From contig CM061140.1 in assembly GCA_030789695.1 (NCBI GenBank), positions 78,616,422-78,680,421 on the forward strand: DNA of 64,000 bases, read 5' to 3'. The notes below the pieces were generated by a model. It made no database searches, was not told where the DNA came from, and worked only from the letters and a program-made list of their open reading frames with translations. Shown piece after piece: positions 30,108-41,614 of the stretch (within the stretch, counting starts at the first letter, position 1; every line of letters begins with the position of its first letter). The stretch comes from Scilla litardierei (taxonomy: Eukaryota; Streptophyta; Magnoliopsida; Asparagales; Asparagaceae). The translations under genes were made by a program, and so were the position numbers.

Positions 30108-32059
30108 CTATAATTCAGATTCAGCCATAATCCCTAATTCTCCATGCAACCTCACAAATGAATCTTCTTTAAGAGGTTTAGTGAAGATGTCAACGATTTG
30201 TTTTTGGGTTTCAATGTACTCAAAAATGATGTCCTTCTTAGCTATATGATCATTAATAAAGTGGTGTCTCACATCTATGTGTTTGGTACGGAAGTGATGT
30301 ATCGGTCTTGGAAAGACAAATAGCACTTTGGTTATCAACCATGATAAGGCAAGTATCACAATTGACACCATAAGCTTTAAGTGTGTGTCTCATCCAAAGA
30401 ACTTATGCATATGTAAGACCAACGACAATATATTCGGCTTCAGTCGTGGATAATGCTACCGAGTTCTATTTCTTGGAAAACCAAGAAACTAGGGAATTTC
30501 CTAGAAAATGGCAAGTGCCACTAGTACTCTTCCTATCAGATTTGCATCCAGTAAAGTCAGCATCACTATATGAGATTAACTCATATGTGCTAGACTTAGG
30601 GTAAAGTAATCCATAATCTAGTGAATGATTGAGGTAACGAAAAATTCGTTTAACCGCAATCAAGTGTGACTCTTTAGGTCTAGCTTGATATCCAGCACAA
30701 AGACATATGGAAAACATAATATCGGGCCTACTCGCGGTTAAGTAAAGTAAGATACCGAGCATACCTTGATATAGACAAACGTCTACATCTTTCCCGTTCT
30801 TATCCTTGTATAGATGGGTTGTCGTACTCATGGGAGTCCATTTGCTTGAAGACGATTCCATCCCAAATTGCTTGATAAGCTCCCCGGTGTACTTTGTTTG
30901 ATGTATGAAAGTCCCATCCTTCGTTTGTTGAATTTGTAGTCCAAGGAAGTAGTTGAGCTCACCCTTATGGGTCATTTCGAATTCATCCTTCATAGACTTA
31001 GAAAATTCTTGGCAAAGATTAAAGTTAGTAGAACCAAATATCGTCTACATTAACTTGAATTAACAGGATGTCATTTTCAGAATCTTTAATAAAAAGAGTT
31101 GAATCAACTTCACTCATTTTAAAACCTAAATCCAAAAGAAAGGTTTTGAGTCGATCATACCAAGCTCTAGGAGCTTGTCTCAACCCATATAACGCTTTCT
31201 TAAGTTTAAAAACATGGTTTGGAAGTTTTTCATGAATGAAACCGGGTGGTTGAGAAACATAAACTTCTTCATTAACAATACCATTTAAAAATGCCCTTTT
31301 AACATCCATTTGAAATAACTTAAAATTTTTATGGGATGCAAAAGATAAAAGCAATCTAATAGCTTCTAATCTAGCTACGGGGGCAAAAGATTCTTTGAAA
31401 TCAATACATTCTTCTTGCCGACAGCCTTGAGCTACTAACCTTGCTTTATTCCTTTTGATGACCTCCTTCTCATCGGTCTTGTTCTTAAAGATCCACTTGG
31501 TCCCAATCACTTGGTGACCACTTGGAAGAGGAACAAGCTCCCAAACTTCATTTCTCTCAAATTGCATGAGCTCTTCTTCCATTGCAAATATCCAAGAGCT
31601 ATCTTCACATGCTTCTTGGATGTCCTTTGGCTCAATAGTAGAGACAAATGCACAGTAAGAGAATTCATCAATTCCTGACCTCGTTCGAACACCCACACCA
31701 ATATCTCCAATAATTTTGTCATGGGAGTGATTACGAACTGTTGGATAAGCTTTGGGAATCCCTGCATCACTTGGAACATCTTCAACAATTTCATTAGTAT
31801 TGTTAGTCTCAATAATAAAGTCATTGATTTTAACATTACTAAGAGAATCACATAAAACATCTACACTATTATCAACAACACGAGGAAAATCAAAAGTTAC
31901 CAACAAAAATTCAACAACACGAGGAATATCCAACAAAAATTCCTTCATCGGATCTTGGCTCAAATTTATATATGTTACCAAAAGTGTTCTTGATAAAACA
32001 TTTTGAACCAAAAACATGAAAATATTTAACTTGTGGCTATTTATCATAAAATAACTCAA
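30108..32059 (-). pseudogene. Reverse transcriptase and RNase H of copia element E (broken)
   Basis: Minus-strand RVT_2-type copia [68 protein letters not shown]. The catalytic YVDD reads NVDD (about 31040-31052), and a deletion/frameshift follows immediately. Then FLGLQIQQT, the copia RNase H block DADFTGCKSDRKSTSGTCHFLG split by a stop, ALSTTEAEY, and the terminal KHIDVRHHFINDH...DIFTKPL block ending at 30108. Several stops and frameshifts show it is dead. The style is SIRE/Maximus- or Tork-like; lineage not settled. Confidence 0.88.
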
Positions 32060-32512
32060 AACAAGTTTAGTTCGTTCCGGGTCTCACTAGGGTCCTATTA
32101 AGCACATAACATGCCGTTTGCACTGCCTCCGCCTAAAATTGTAGTCCAAGATGACTATCATGGAGCATGGTACGGGCATGCTCAATTAGGGTCCCATTCT
32201 TTCTCTCTACAACACCATTTTATGTGCACGAGGAAAAGAAAAAATGTGAGTAATCCCGTTGTTATCACAAAACTTTGTGAAAGACTCATTCTCAAATTCT
32301 CCTCCATGATCACGACGAATTTTGATAATGGTGGATCCTATGAAATTTTGAATCTTCTTTGCAAATATAGTAAACTCTTCAAAAGCTTCATTCTTATTGG
32401 TTAAAAATGAAACCCAAGTAAATCTAGAGAATTCGTCAACGACAACTAATCCATTGTGGGCATTACCTAAAGAGGCAGTTCTGGTTGGCCCAAATAAATC
32501 TAGATGAAGCAA
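32060..32512 (-). pseudogene. Integrase core of copia element E (broken)
   Basis: LHLDLFGPTRTASLG, VVVDEFSRFTWVSFL and IKIRRDHGGEFENESF blocks of the rve integrase core, with catalytic Asp residues in LDLFGP and RRDHGGEF; the third acidic residue lies in a frameshifted part. The C-terminal part runs into the RT frame with stops. Confidence 0.82.
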
Positions 32513-32557
32513 TTCTAGGGGCCTCTTAGAAGTTATGCCTTCTTTAAGTTTGAAAGA

Positions 32558-33088
32558 TCATTTACTAAGTTTACCTCTTTGACATAAATCACAAAAAATT
32601 TTCTTACTAAAAGTAATTTTTGGAAAACCATTTACTAGATCATGCTTAGCTAACTTATATAAGTGCTTAAAATGAACATGACCAAAATGGCGATGCCATA
32701 ATAGTTGTTCATTTGTATTAGCAACTAAGCAATGTTCTATGGTTTTAGGCAAGCTTAAATAATAAATATTTTTACGCCTAATACCAGTAAATAAAACATG
32801 TGAATCAAAACCTACAATTTTACACATACCCTCTCCAAAGTTAAACTTGTAACCATTGTTACAAAGTTGATTAATGGAGATAAGGCTATGACATAAACCA
32901 CTAACTAAATAAAAATTTGAAATAAGTGGTTTGGAAGGATTACCAACTTTGCCTACTCCAATAATGGTTCTCTTTTGATTACCTCCAAAAGTGGCCGTTG
33001 CACCATCCTTGATGCTAATCACTTCGGAGAGCAATATAGGATCTCCCGTCATGTGTTTGGAGCAACCACTATAGAGATCCATCCTTTC
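32558..33088 (-). pseudogene. Protease and GAG-pre-integrase domain of copia element E (broken)
   Basis: The copia protease motif reads LYSGCSKHMTGD, so the catalytic Asp of DSG is replaced by Tyr. ISINQLCNNGYKF and the zinc-binding pre-integrase block LLWHRHFGHVHFKHLYKLAK...CDLCQRGK follow. The segment is open but separated from gag and integrase by stops and shifts. Confidence 0.82.
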
Positions 33089-33192
33089 CTTTTAGAGCCA
33101 ATATGAATTTTATTGCTCTCTTTCTTTTTCTTGGGTAGCTACATTATATACCATAAGCTCATGCTACCCAATTTTTATTGGGTCCAAGGGGA

Positions 33193-35524
33193 TTAGCCCT
33201 TTGGAAGCCAAGTCCAAGTGGACTTTTGCTTCCCAACATAATTACTACTATTTATTACATCATTAAAATAAGAATCAACATCAGCATTCCTATCATTTAT
33301 GCTAGTGTTCTTAGGCCCCCAAATTGTGTATGTTTTGGGTGTCCTTTTCCTAGGTGCATGCACAGTTGATTTATTTCTATTTGATGCATGCTTTCTAGGA
33401 GCATGAGTTCTAGCATATGAAGATGGAGGTGGATAAGCATTGGACATATATGGGTTGTATGCTAACTTAGGAACATGCAAGTTGTATGCAACATATGGAG
33501 CATGCATAACATAAGGTGGATGAGCATACATGTAAGAATGATGTGTATAGGCATCTGAGCGTGTAGGGGCATGTGCATGAGTATATCTCATATGTGGGTT
33601 TACACGTGTCTGTGGGTGTGGAGCATAAAAAGTGTCATTAGTGTCCACTTGTGAAGTAGGAGATATCCTACGTGGATGAAGGTTGGTGTATATACAGGCA
33701 TGACCAATCTTTTGGTTTCCACCCTTAGTGGGTTTCTTGCCAAAAGGAAAACATTATGAAGTGATGCCTTCTTGGTAGGTTTGCTACCAATAGTGTTTTT
33801 GACACCACTTCTGGATGCACCGGAGGATGGCCTCACAAAATCTATAATTACACCACTATAGGAGGTGCGATCATTGGATGCATCTGCTTACACATAACCA
33901 AGTCCAACACAATGTGTGGCCGGAAATTGGTTTGCAAGCAATTCATCCAATTGTCCTTTCCCTTTGTTAAATCTCTTAACTTGGGAGGACATGAGCTCAT
34001 ATTTCTCCTTAAGAGAAGAAATATTGGTATCCAAGGTGGACACCCGTGTTTTGAGCTCGTGCACTTGGGTTTTAAGAGAATCATTCTCAATACCCAATTG
34101 TGTGTTTTGTGAAGCTCGATCAATACTATCCTTAGGATACGTTTGAGCTAGTTGAGATTTGAGGGAATTCATCTCATTTCTTAAGATGTCATTTTGAGAA
34201 ACCAATGTGGCTTTCTCAAGTGTAAGTTTATCAACAATGGTGTCATTGTTGATAATGCATGGCATGGATGGTTTACTAACATTTAATTTCTTTAAACTAG
34301 TATATCTAAGCATAAGAAATTGATACATAGAAAATAGTTCTTCGTTAGGAATACGAAGTTCATCCATTGTTACCTCGGGTTCATCGATGTCGCTTTCACT
34401 CTCATCGGAGAGTAGATCTTCTCGGGCCATGAAACACATATGGGCACTTTCACCCTTTTCATCCTTGGATTCGCTTTAAAAATCTCTGCTTGAATCATCG
34501 AACGTACTGACAAGTCCTTTCTTCTTATCCTTCTTGTATTTGTCGGACTTGTGGTACTTTGGAGCTTTCCACTTTTCTTTGTTTCGGAGCATTGGGCAAT
34601 CCTTCTTGATGTGCCCTGGCTTGTTACACTTAAAACAAAGCGATGAAGTATTGCTAGTGGAATCAAATTTATTCTTGGAAGGAAATTTACCTTTGCGAAA
34701 GAAGCATTGGAACTTCTTCGCCATTTGTGGCATTTCCTCCAAGTCCATCTCGTTCTCTGATTCTTCACTATCAGAGGATGAAGAAGTAGCCTTGAATGCT
34801 AACGCTTTCTTCTTGGCCTCTGTTGGGTTCATCATCGCTCAAATATTCAATCGGTTCTCCCTTCTTACTTTGTAAGACATGAGAGTTCGATGAGATTTAC
34901 CACGGTGTAGTTCTTCATGTCGTTTACCTCCTCAATGGCGATTGCTCTTCTGTCCCATTTGGAGGTCATTCGCATTATTATCTTTCTCACCTTCTCTTGT
35001 TGGGTGTAGACTTGTCCAAGAACTTCGAGTTCATTGTTGATGTCGGTGAAACATCCGCAAATCATTGCAATGCTCTCATTATCTTGCATATGAAACATAT
35101 CGAAGTTTTGTACAGCAACATATACTTTAGACAATTTTACCTTATTCGTTCACTCGTGGGTAACGACTAGATGGTTCCAAATTTATGCACTCTTGCATGT
35201 ACAGATCTTATTGAACTCATCCGGATCCAAAGCACAATGAAGAGCGTTTATTTCCTTGGCGTTGTTCACTTCAGTGGACTTCTCGGAGGGCGTCCATTTG
35301 TAAAAATCCTCTTCGGAGGGTTCAACATATTTTTTGTGGAGGGTTATCCAAATAGAAGCACTCCTAAGAAATCTCTCCATCTGACATTTCCAATAGCCGA
35401 AATTTTTGCCATTGAAACGCGGAGGACGAATTGTTGATTGTCCTTCGAAGACGGTAGACGCACCAGCACAGTCGTGATTGTTGTACGAAGTCGGTGGAGG
35501 AACGTTGTTGTTGTTGGATGCCAT
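33193..35524 (-). pseudogene. gag of copia element E (broken)
   Basis: Starts MASNNNNVPPP at 35524, with PPRFNGKNFGYWKCQM and INALHCALDPDEFNKI (UBN2-like gag). Frameshifts lie near 35180 and 34860. A CCHC zinc knuckle, CFKCNKPGHIKKDC, is at about 34590-34635. A coiled-coil segment (34439-33888) and a His/Tyr-rich segment (33648-33193) ending in WLPKG follow. Confidence 0.83.
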
Positions 35525-35538
35525 AGCTATAAACCAAT

Positions 35539-35550
35539 GCTCTGATACCA
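35539..35550 (-). promoter_or_regulatory. Primer-binding site of E (tRNA-iMet type)
   Basis: On the minus strand it reads TGGTATCAGAGC, two bases inside the LTR end. Confidence 0.85.
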
Positions 35551-35552
35551 AT

Positions 35553-37476
35553 TGTAAGGATCTGGTTATGAGGAAAACACTTGAAGGGGGGCTGAATAGT
35601 GTTTATGCAATTTAAAATGATAGTTATACCAAATTAAATTCCTAACCAACAATTAATGCCGAATGAAAATAAACCCTAAATTGAAACAATGGAAACGCAA
35701 GGATATTTCAAGGATTCGGATTAGCCAAGTCAACTCCCGACTTGTTCCCGGTAAGCCTACGTCCATTCCACCCGGATACCACTAGATATTCAAGTCAGAA
35801 CCCTAACTTGAGGTTTCCTTTAAACCCACTTGTAGCACCCATACAAGTGAAATCAAAATACACTCGATGTCCTTAACTCCCACAACTTGGGAGCAAACAA
35901 CCCACTCTCACAACCCGAGAGTTAATCTAATTACGAAAGATATGAAATATTGAAATGACAACACTTACAATCACCAATGCCTTGAAGTAGATTTTGAAGA
36001 AGCAAGTGTGTTGTGTGTTGAGATCACTCTTGGAAGATATGAAAGCCCTTTCTCTTGTCACTACCAATTGCCTAGAAGATATCACTTTGATTCTATGTTG
36101 GAGAGCAAGAGATGAAAAGATTGGAATTCTAGGTCTTTAGGATTTGAAAGTTAGAGAAGCTTGAAGATGAAAGCTTAGGGTTTCAATTGATGATTGAGTA
36201 GTCTCTCAATGGAACAGTAGAGGGTGCCTTTATAGGTTTCTCAAAACCCTCAAACTGAATCCCCAAAAACCCCTTTGAAATCCCTAGAGAAAAGCCAACG
36301 GATTGAATTTACACAGTCAGCAGTCGACTGTTGAATAAAACACAGTCGACTGCTGCACTGTGTCAAAGGGTATTTGATAATTCAAATGATAACTTATCAC
36401 GTGGACAGTCAACTGATGAAGAGAAGACAGGCGCCTGTAAATCCAACAGGCGACTGTAAATCTTTTTACAGGCGACTGGCTGCAATATGGGTAAGCTGAG
36501 AAAATCTCAGAAAGTTTCCGGAAGATAGGGCTTGCGACTAATGTGGAACACACAGGCGCCTGTGCCATGGGCAGGCGCCTGTGAAACCAACATCAGTCGA
36601 CTGTCACAAAACCTGAAACTTTCCAGAGAGCAGAGTCTGCAGAGAAGTTTTTATACAGACGACTGTTGAAGCATTGACAGTCGACTGTGCCATGGACAGT
36701 TGACTGTAAATACAACATCAGTTGACTGGCACTAAAACTTGAAATATTATAGAGAGTAAATTTTTCATATGAATTATGGATAAACGACTGTTGAAGCATT
36801 GACAGTCGACTACGCCTTGGACTGGCAACTGTAAATACAACATCAGTCGACTAACCAGATGAAACAGAAAATGATCTTTGGTCTGAAGATAGATAGGCGA
36901 CTGATTTACAAAGGCGACTATATCTTGGACAGGCGCCTGTAAAATGTATAGCAGTCGCCTGAAGGAGTTAAAGTTTAGAAAGCCCAAAAATCAATTGATT
37001 AAGTATGTGCATAACAGGTGACTGTAGAACAAATTACAGCCGACTATTTTGAGACATGTGATTGTAAATCGTTCAGCAGTCGCCTGTTGAAATCATAACA
37101 TGCACATGCTTGGTAAAATTGATTTGGAGTCTAAGGAAAAGTGATCTAATGATTTCCTAGGACTGAAATGAAGATGTGTGTGCTCCAACATGGTTCTACT
37201 TCTAAGCTACATATTAGAAGAGAAAAAGAAGATTACATTATGTAGAACTCTCTCTTCTATCCAAAGTATGAGCTTGAAGTCTTCTAGGAGTTTTAATCAC
37301 CATCTTTGATCATCCAATTCACTTTTCTTTCTTTCATTGATCTTTGAGTGATATCCATTGCTAATTGATCTTCATGATATGCTTAGGCAATGGATTAACT
37401 ATAAATAGGGGATTAGTCACAAGTATTTATGTTTGCACATCATTAACCCAAGTAGGAAGAAGTCCAATACTTAACA
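35553..37476 (-). repeat. 5' LTR of element E (minus orientation)
   Basis: On the minus strand it starts TGTTAAGTATTGG (37476) and ends GATCCTTACA (35553), about 1924 bp. TATA-like TATAAAGG lies at about 36227-36234, with palindromes upstream of it. The left LTR of E is not in the window. The right boundary abuts a purine tract of the neighbouring element F, so it is somewhat less certain. Confidence 0.7.
36310..37090 (-). repeat. Palindrome array (CAGTCGACTG, CAGGCGCCTG) in the E LTR
   Basis: More than fifteen copies of ACAGTCGACTG, CAGGCGCCTG or one-base variants at irregular spacing in U3, upstream of the TATA box in the sense of the element. The surrounding sequence between units is not repeated. 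Confidence 0.85.
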
Positions 37477-37672
37477 TTCTCCCCAATTGTCATACACATG
37501 GATCAACAAATGTATGTATGACAATGAAATCTCCAAGGTCCCATTTTCATGAAAAATAATTTGAAAATAATTTCAAATCATGAAACATCACACACAATTA
37601 ATGGGTATGCTAAGATATAGAAATGAAAGTAAAATACCCATGCAATATGCATATTTGTGAGAGTCCTAAACA
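37477..37672 (-). other. 3' non-coding end of element F
   Basis: On the minus strand, about 180 bp of A+T-rich sequence runs from the gag stop to a purine-rich tract, GGGGAGAA, that directly abuts the E LTR. The tract could be the PPT of F, or E may have inserted there by chance. Confidence 0.45.
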
Positions 37673-39721
37673 TTAGGGAACCAAACCCAAGAAGAGTTTG
37701 ATTTTTCTAATGTAATCACATGAGGTGATCACATCCCTATCTAAAGAGTTGATGTAATTATCCCTCTCTTGCACACTAACTTTAGTGGGAATCCAAAGAC
37801 TTAAAGATTTCCTAGGCAATGGGTTTGCCTTTGCAAGATGGGTGGATGTGTCGTGCTTAGATGTAGAAAAATATTTCTTGGCATACAAAGAATGGGGGGT
37901 TTGCTCCTTAGCAAAAAATGAAGAATTTTCATTCGCCATCATCACCATGTGATTTACATACATCTTGTTAGGGTTATTGTTATACAAGAAAACATGGTGA
38001 TTCTTCTTAGGTGCTTTAGCAATATGTCTTGATTTTGTACCATAAAAAGAATTAGAGGTGGGTTTATTTAACACTCTTGGAATATATCCCAAACCTACTC
38101 TATGGTTTGCTAGATGTTATTTTTCCAACAACCCGTGGAGTGAATCCCTAGAATGCACAAAGCTTATGATCTTTTGGGATTTCTATTTGCATTTCAATGT
38201 TAGTTGTTGAATGAGTTACTCTAAGCTAAGATTTTATGTGAGCAATTTTTCATTTGAAATGCTCAAATCCTTAACCTAAGAGAGAAGTGTGTCTCTCTCA
38301 CTAGTGTCAAAAATATGCAAAGCATTATTATTTACACTAGTAGATTCTAATTCATGCAACCAACTCTTCACATCAACAAATTTTACTTTTAATTTAGAGT
38401 AAGAGTTGATGCATTTACTTGCCCCATTGGAGATCAGTTATAGCGCTATTCAAGATCCTCATAAGATAGCTTTGGCTCCTCCTCATCGTCATCATCCTTA
38501 TTTTTGCTTTCCTCGTCGCTAGAGCTTGATGAAGAATCTTCCCCCTTTGCCATGAAGCACACTCCTTCATTGGGGTTGAGCAAGCCTCCACCTCTTCATC
38601 ACCCGAGCTTGAAGAGATATCATCGAATGCCGTGAAGGACATGTGGGCTATCTCCTTGTCATTATCTTCTTCATCATTTGATGAGTCCTCACTCGAGTCA
38701 TTAAATATACCAACAAGACCCTTCTTATTATTCTTGTATTTGGAGTTGCCTTTCCAATATTTCTTCCCTTTTCCTTTGTAAGATTCTTTAGAGGATTTGG
38801 AAGGGCATTCGGTAGAGCGATGACCTTTAGCAGTGCAAATGTAACAAGGCGGAATCTTGTTAGATTTAGAGACAAACTTTGACAAAGAATTACCTTGCAT
38901 GTCCTTTAGGAATGCCCTTAGTTGCTTGGCAAGCTCCATGATTTCATCATCACTTGCCTCATCTCTCCATCTTCTTCCCTTGAGGCTTGTTGATGAAATT
39001 TCTTTCTCCACATGATTGGCTCCTTCGCAGCATGGAATGCAACCCCCTTTTTCTTCTCGGGCTTCTCAAGCTTGGATGGTTGAATCTCTTTCATGGGTAG
39101 ATGCTTTACTTCATACGCCATGAGATTCCCAATGCACTCCTCAATGGTGTATTTGGTCAAGTCATTTAACTCCAAAATACCGTTGGCCTTTAACTCCCAT
39201 TGAGGTGTAAGAGAGTCAAGGATCTTCTCCACTCGATCCTCTTGAGAAATCACCATCCCAAGTCCTTCCAAAGCGTTCATAATATCCGTGAACCTTGTGA
39301 ACAGTTCCGAGATGCTATCTCCTTTTTGCATCGTAAACAATTCATATTTAGATCTAAACACAATTTGTTTAGATTTCTTTGCCTTTGACGTCCTTTCATG
39401 AGAAATCTCCAAGGTATGCCAAATCTCATTGGTCGATTTGCACATGGAGATGTGGTTGAACTCATTGTGAGTGATGGCACAAAGCAATGTGTTAATTGCC
39501 CTCGTATTGGATTTGAGTGAATCCTTCTCTGCCTTTGTCTTTGTAGCCGTGGGTGTAGTAGGCTTCACAAAAGGACACTCTACGACATTCAATAGGTCTT
39601 GACCCTTCTAGTAGATCATCATCTTGATCTTCCAACTTGAATAATTTATTTTGTTGATGAGCAGGGGTCGAACAGTTGATAGACCTTCTTCTTGGGACAT
39701 GGATGAAGCATTGAATGCCAT
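37673..39721 (-). pseudogene. gag of copia element F (broken, no pol)
   Basis: From ATG 39721 (MAFNASSMSQEEGLS). A TAG near 39608 interrupts the N-terminus. NTLLCAITHNEFNHI, EIWHTLEISHERTSKAKKSK and ISELFTRFTDIMNALEGLG are UBN2-type gag blocks. A frameshift near 38990 is followed by the zinc knuckle CYICTAKGHRSTEC (about 38820-38865), an acidic stretch and a degraded coiled-coil part. The last piece (38092-37673) ends in a LWIPTKV-containing tail. No protease, integrase or RT follows, so F is gag-only or was truncated. Confidence 0.78.
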
Positions 39722-39744
39722 CAATGTTTGTATGCCTAAACCTC

Positions 39745-39756
39745 GCTCTGATAGCA
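39745..39756 (-). promoter_or_regulatory. Primer-binding site of F
   Basis: Minus strand TGCTATCAGAGC, one base off the tRNA-iMet consensus, next to the LTR end. Confidence 0.75.
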
Positions 39757-39758
39757 AT

Positions 39759-41229
39759 TGTAATGACTGTCTACCTTGCAATACTAACAACGCACACACT
39801 AGGGGTGAATAGTGTAATGGCAATAATTGTGTAATTAAAAATTAAACTTGCAAATGCGGAATAATAAGTGCAAGAGAAAATTAATTCACGCAATCAAGAA
39901 AACATAAACACAAGATATTTTACACCGGTTCCCCAACTTGGGTACATCCAACCATACCAATATTCACTATGATCCTACACAAGGTAGTGATTACAATCCC
40001 TACACAATGGATACCCTACACAAGGGATTTGAACTCACACAAAGAGAGTAACTAACTCCCACAAAGAGAGTATCAAACTCCTATAAAGAGAGTAACTAAC
40101 TTCCACAAAGAGAGTTAGGGTTTTAATCACAAAGTTGAAATAAATAGACTCTTACATATGCATTGATGAGATGAACTTACTCAAAGTTGAATGCAAGGCA
40201 TGGAAGAGGATCTCCAAGTGTTGAGATATGCTTTGATTGCACTTGGAGGATTTCCATTGAGCTAGCTTCAATGCATGAAGAGGATTAGGGCTCAAAAGAG
40301 GGAAATGAGAAATATGAGTGGCTTTAAAGATTCTTAATGATATTCAATGTTAACCAAGAGTTCTAATAGAACTAGGCCATCTCCTATTTATAGGAAGCCA
40401 CAAAAACTCCTTAAACTTAAGCAAAAATTCCAAAGGAACAATTCTACAACGACTAGAATTTGGCAGAAAACAGCTTGGACATGCACCTGTAAAACAAGGG
40501 TTAGGCACCAGATCAACGGCTATAGAAATCCCAACGGCTATAATCTGAGCCAGTACAGATGACTGTAGAAGACTACACAAGCGCCTGAACAACTGTGTAG
40601 ACGCCTGTAAAGACTTCGTCAGGCGACTGTCACATGGGATGGAAATGGAGATGAGAAATGTCAACTTACGCATTTGTTGTTTTAGGCGACTGATGAACAA
40701 AGTCCAGGCGGTTGAGAATTGACAGGTGACTGTAAACTCTACATCAGTCGACTGACACACAAGATGGAGTGATGCTCAAAATTGACAAGTTACACACTTT
40801 GGCATAGGCAACTGATGAACAATGTCCAGGCGCCTGATGGTTGGCAGGCACATGTCTTTTGTACTTCAGTTGCCTGCACCAACAGCTCAAGTTAGAGTCA
40901 AGAAAATATTGACTTGAACTGTGCAGATCAGCCACCTGTAGAAGGCTGGCTATGTGCCTCATGAACCACCAGTTGCCTATCCTGCCTTCAGTAGGCGCTT
41001 GAAGGAAGGCCAGAGACTCCAATAAGATTTCATGGTATGTGAAATCTATTGGGTTGGATTCTATGATGATCCTAAGGTTCTTTAAGATGGTTGATGCATA
41101 TGCATGAATGAATGAGACCATCTAATCAAGGCATTACAAATTTCTAGACTCAAAAAGAGAAAAGCAAGTAATAGGAATTACTTGGATTACAATTTGCTTC
41201 TCCAAGAGTCTGATTCCTCATGAATGAGT
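39759..41229 (-). repeat. 5' LTR of element F, truncated by element G
   Basis: On the minus strand it ends CAGTCATTACA at 39759. TATAAATA is at 40385-40392, with CAGTCGACTG/CAGGCGCCTG-type palindromes upstream (about 40480-41010). The U3 start is missing: homology to the G LTR stops where G begins. The text around 41040-41220 (minus) matches 41500-41610 and 52499-52600 (plus). Confidence 0.68.
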
Positions 41230-41614
41230 TGTTAGTTCTTGGGTTCAAGACTAATGTTGTTTTGATGATGATCAATACATTATGTTAGTGTGCTAATCAA
41301 TCTTATGTTTTAGTCTCAGTTTATCTTAATGATTATATATTGATGAGACAAATGATAAAGCATGGAGCATGATGATGGTGGACATCTAGAGGAGCATTAC
41401 CAATGCTTGGAGCTTGATGAGGAGAAGTTCATCAAGAGGTGCCAAAGCTTGGAGATGTTGGGGAGCATCAAGGTATCATGAGCTTGAAGACTTAGACTCT
41501 AGGAGATGCAATTTGTAATCCATGTAATTTCAATTACTTGCATTTCTCTTTTTGAGTTTAGGATTATTGTAATGCCTTAATAGATGGTCATACTCTCATA
41601 CATATGCATATAAC
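41230..41614 (+). repeat. 5' LTR of element G, first part
   Basis: Starts TGTTAGTTCTTGG at 41230; interrupted by element D after ATAAC (41610-41614). Continues at 52499. The joined LTR is about 1836 bp and belongs to the same family as the F LTR, in opposite orientation. Confidence 0.7.
41610..41614. repeat. Target-site duplication ATAAC of element D (left copy)
   Basis: ATAAC abuts the TGACGTG start of D; the second copy at 52494-52498 abuts its CACGTCA end. Confidence 0.95.
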
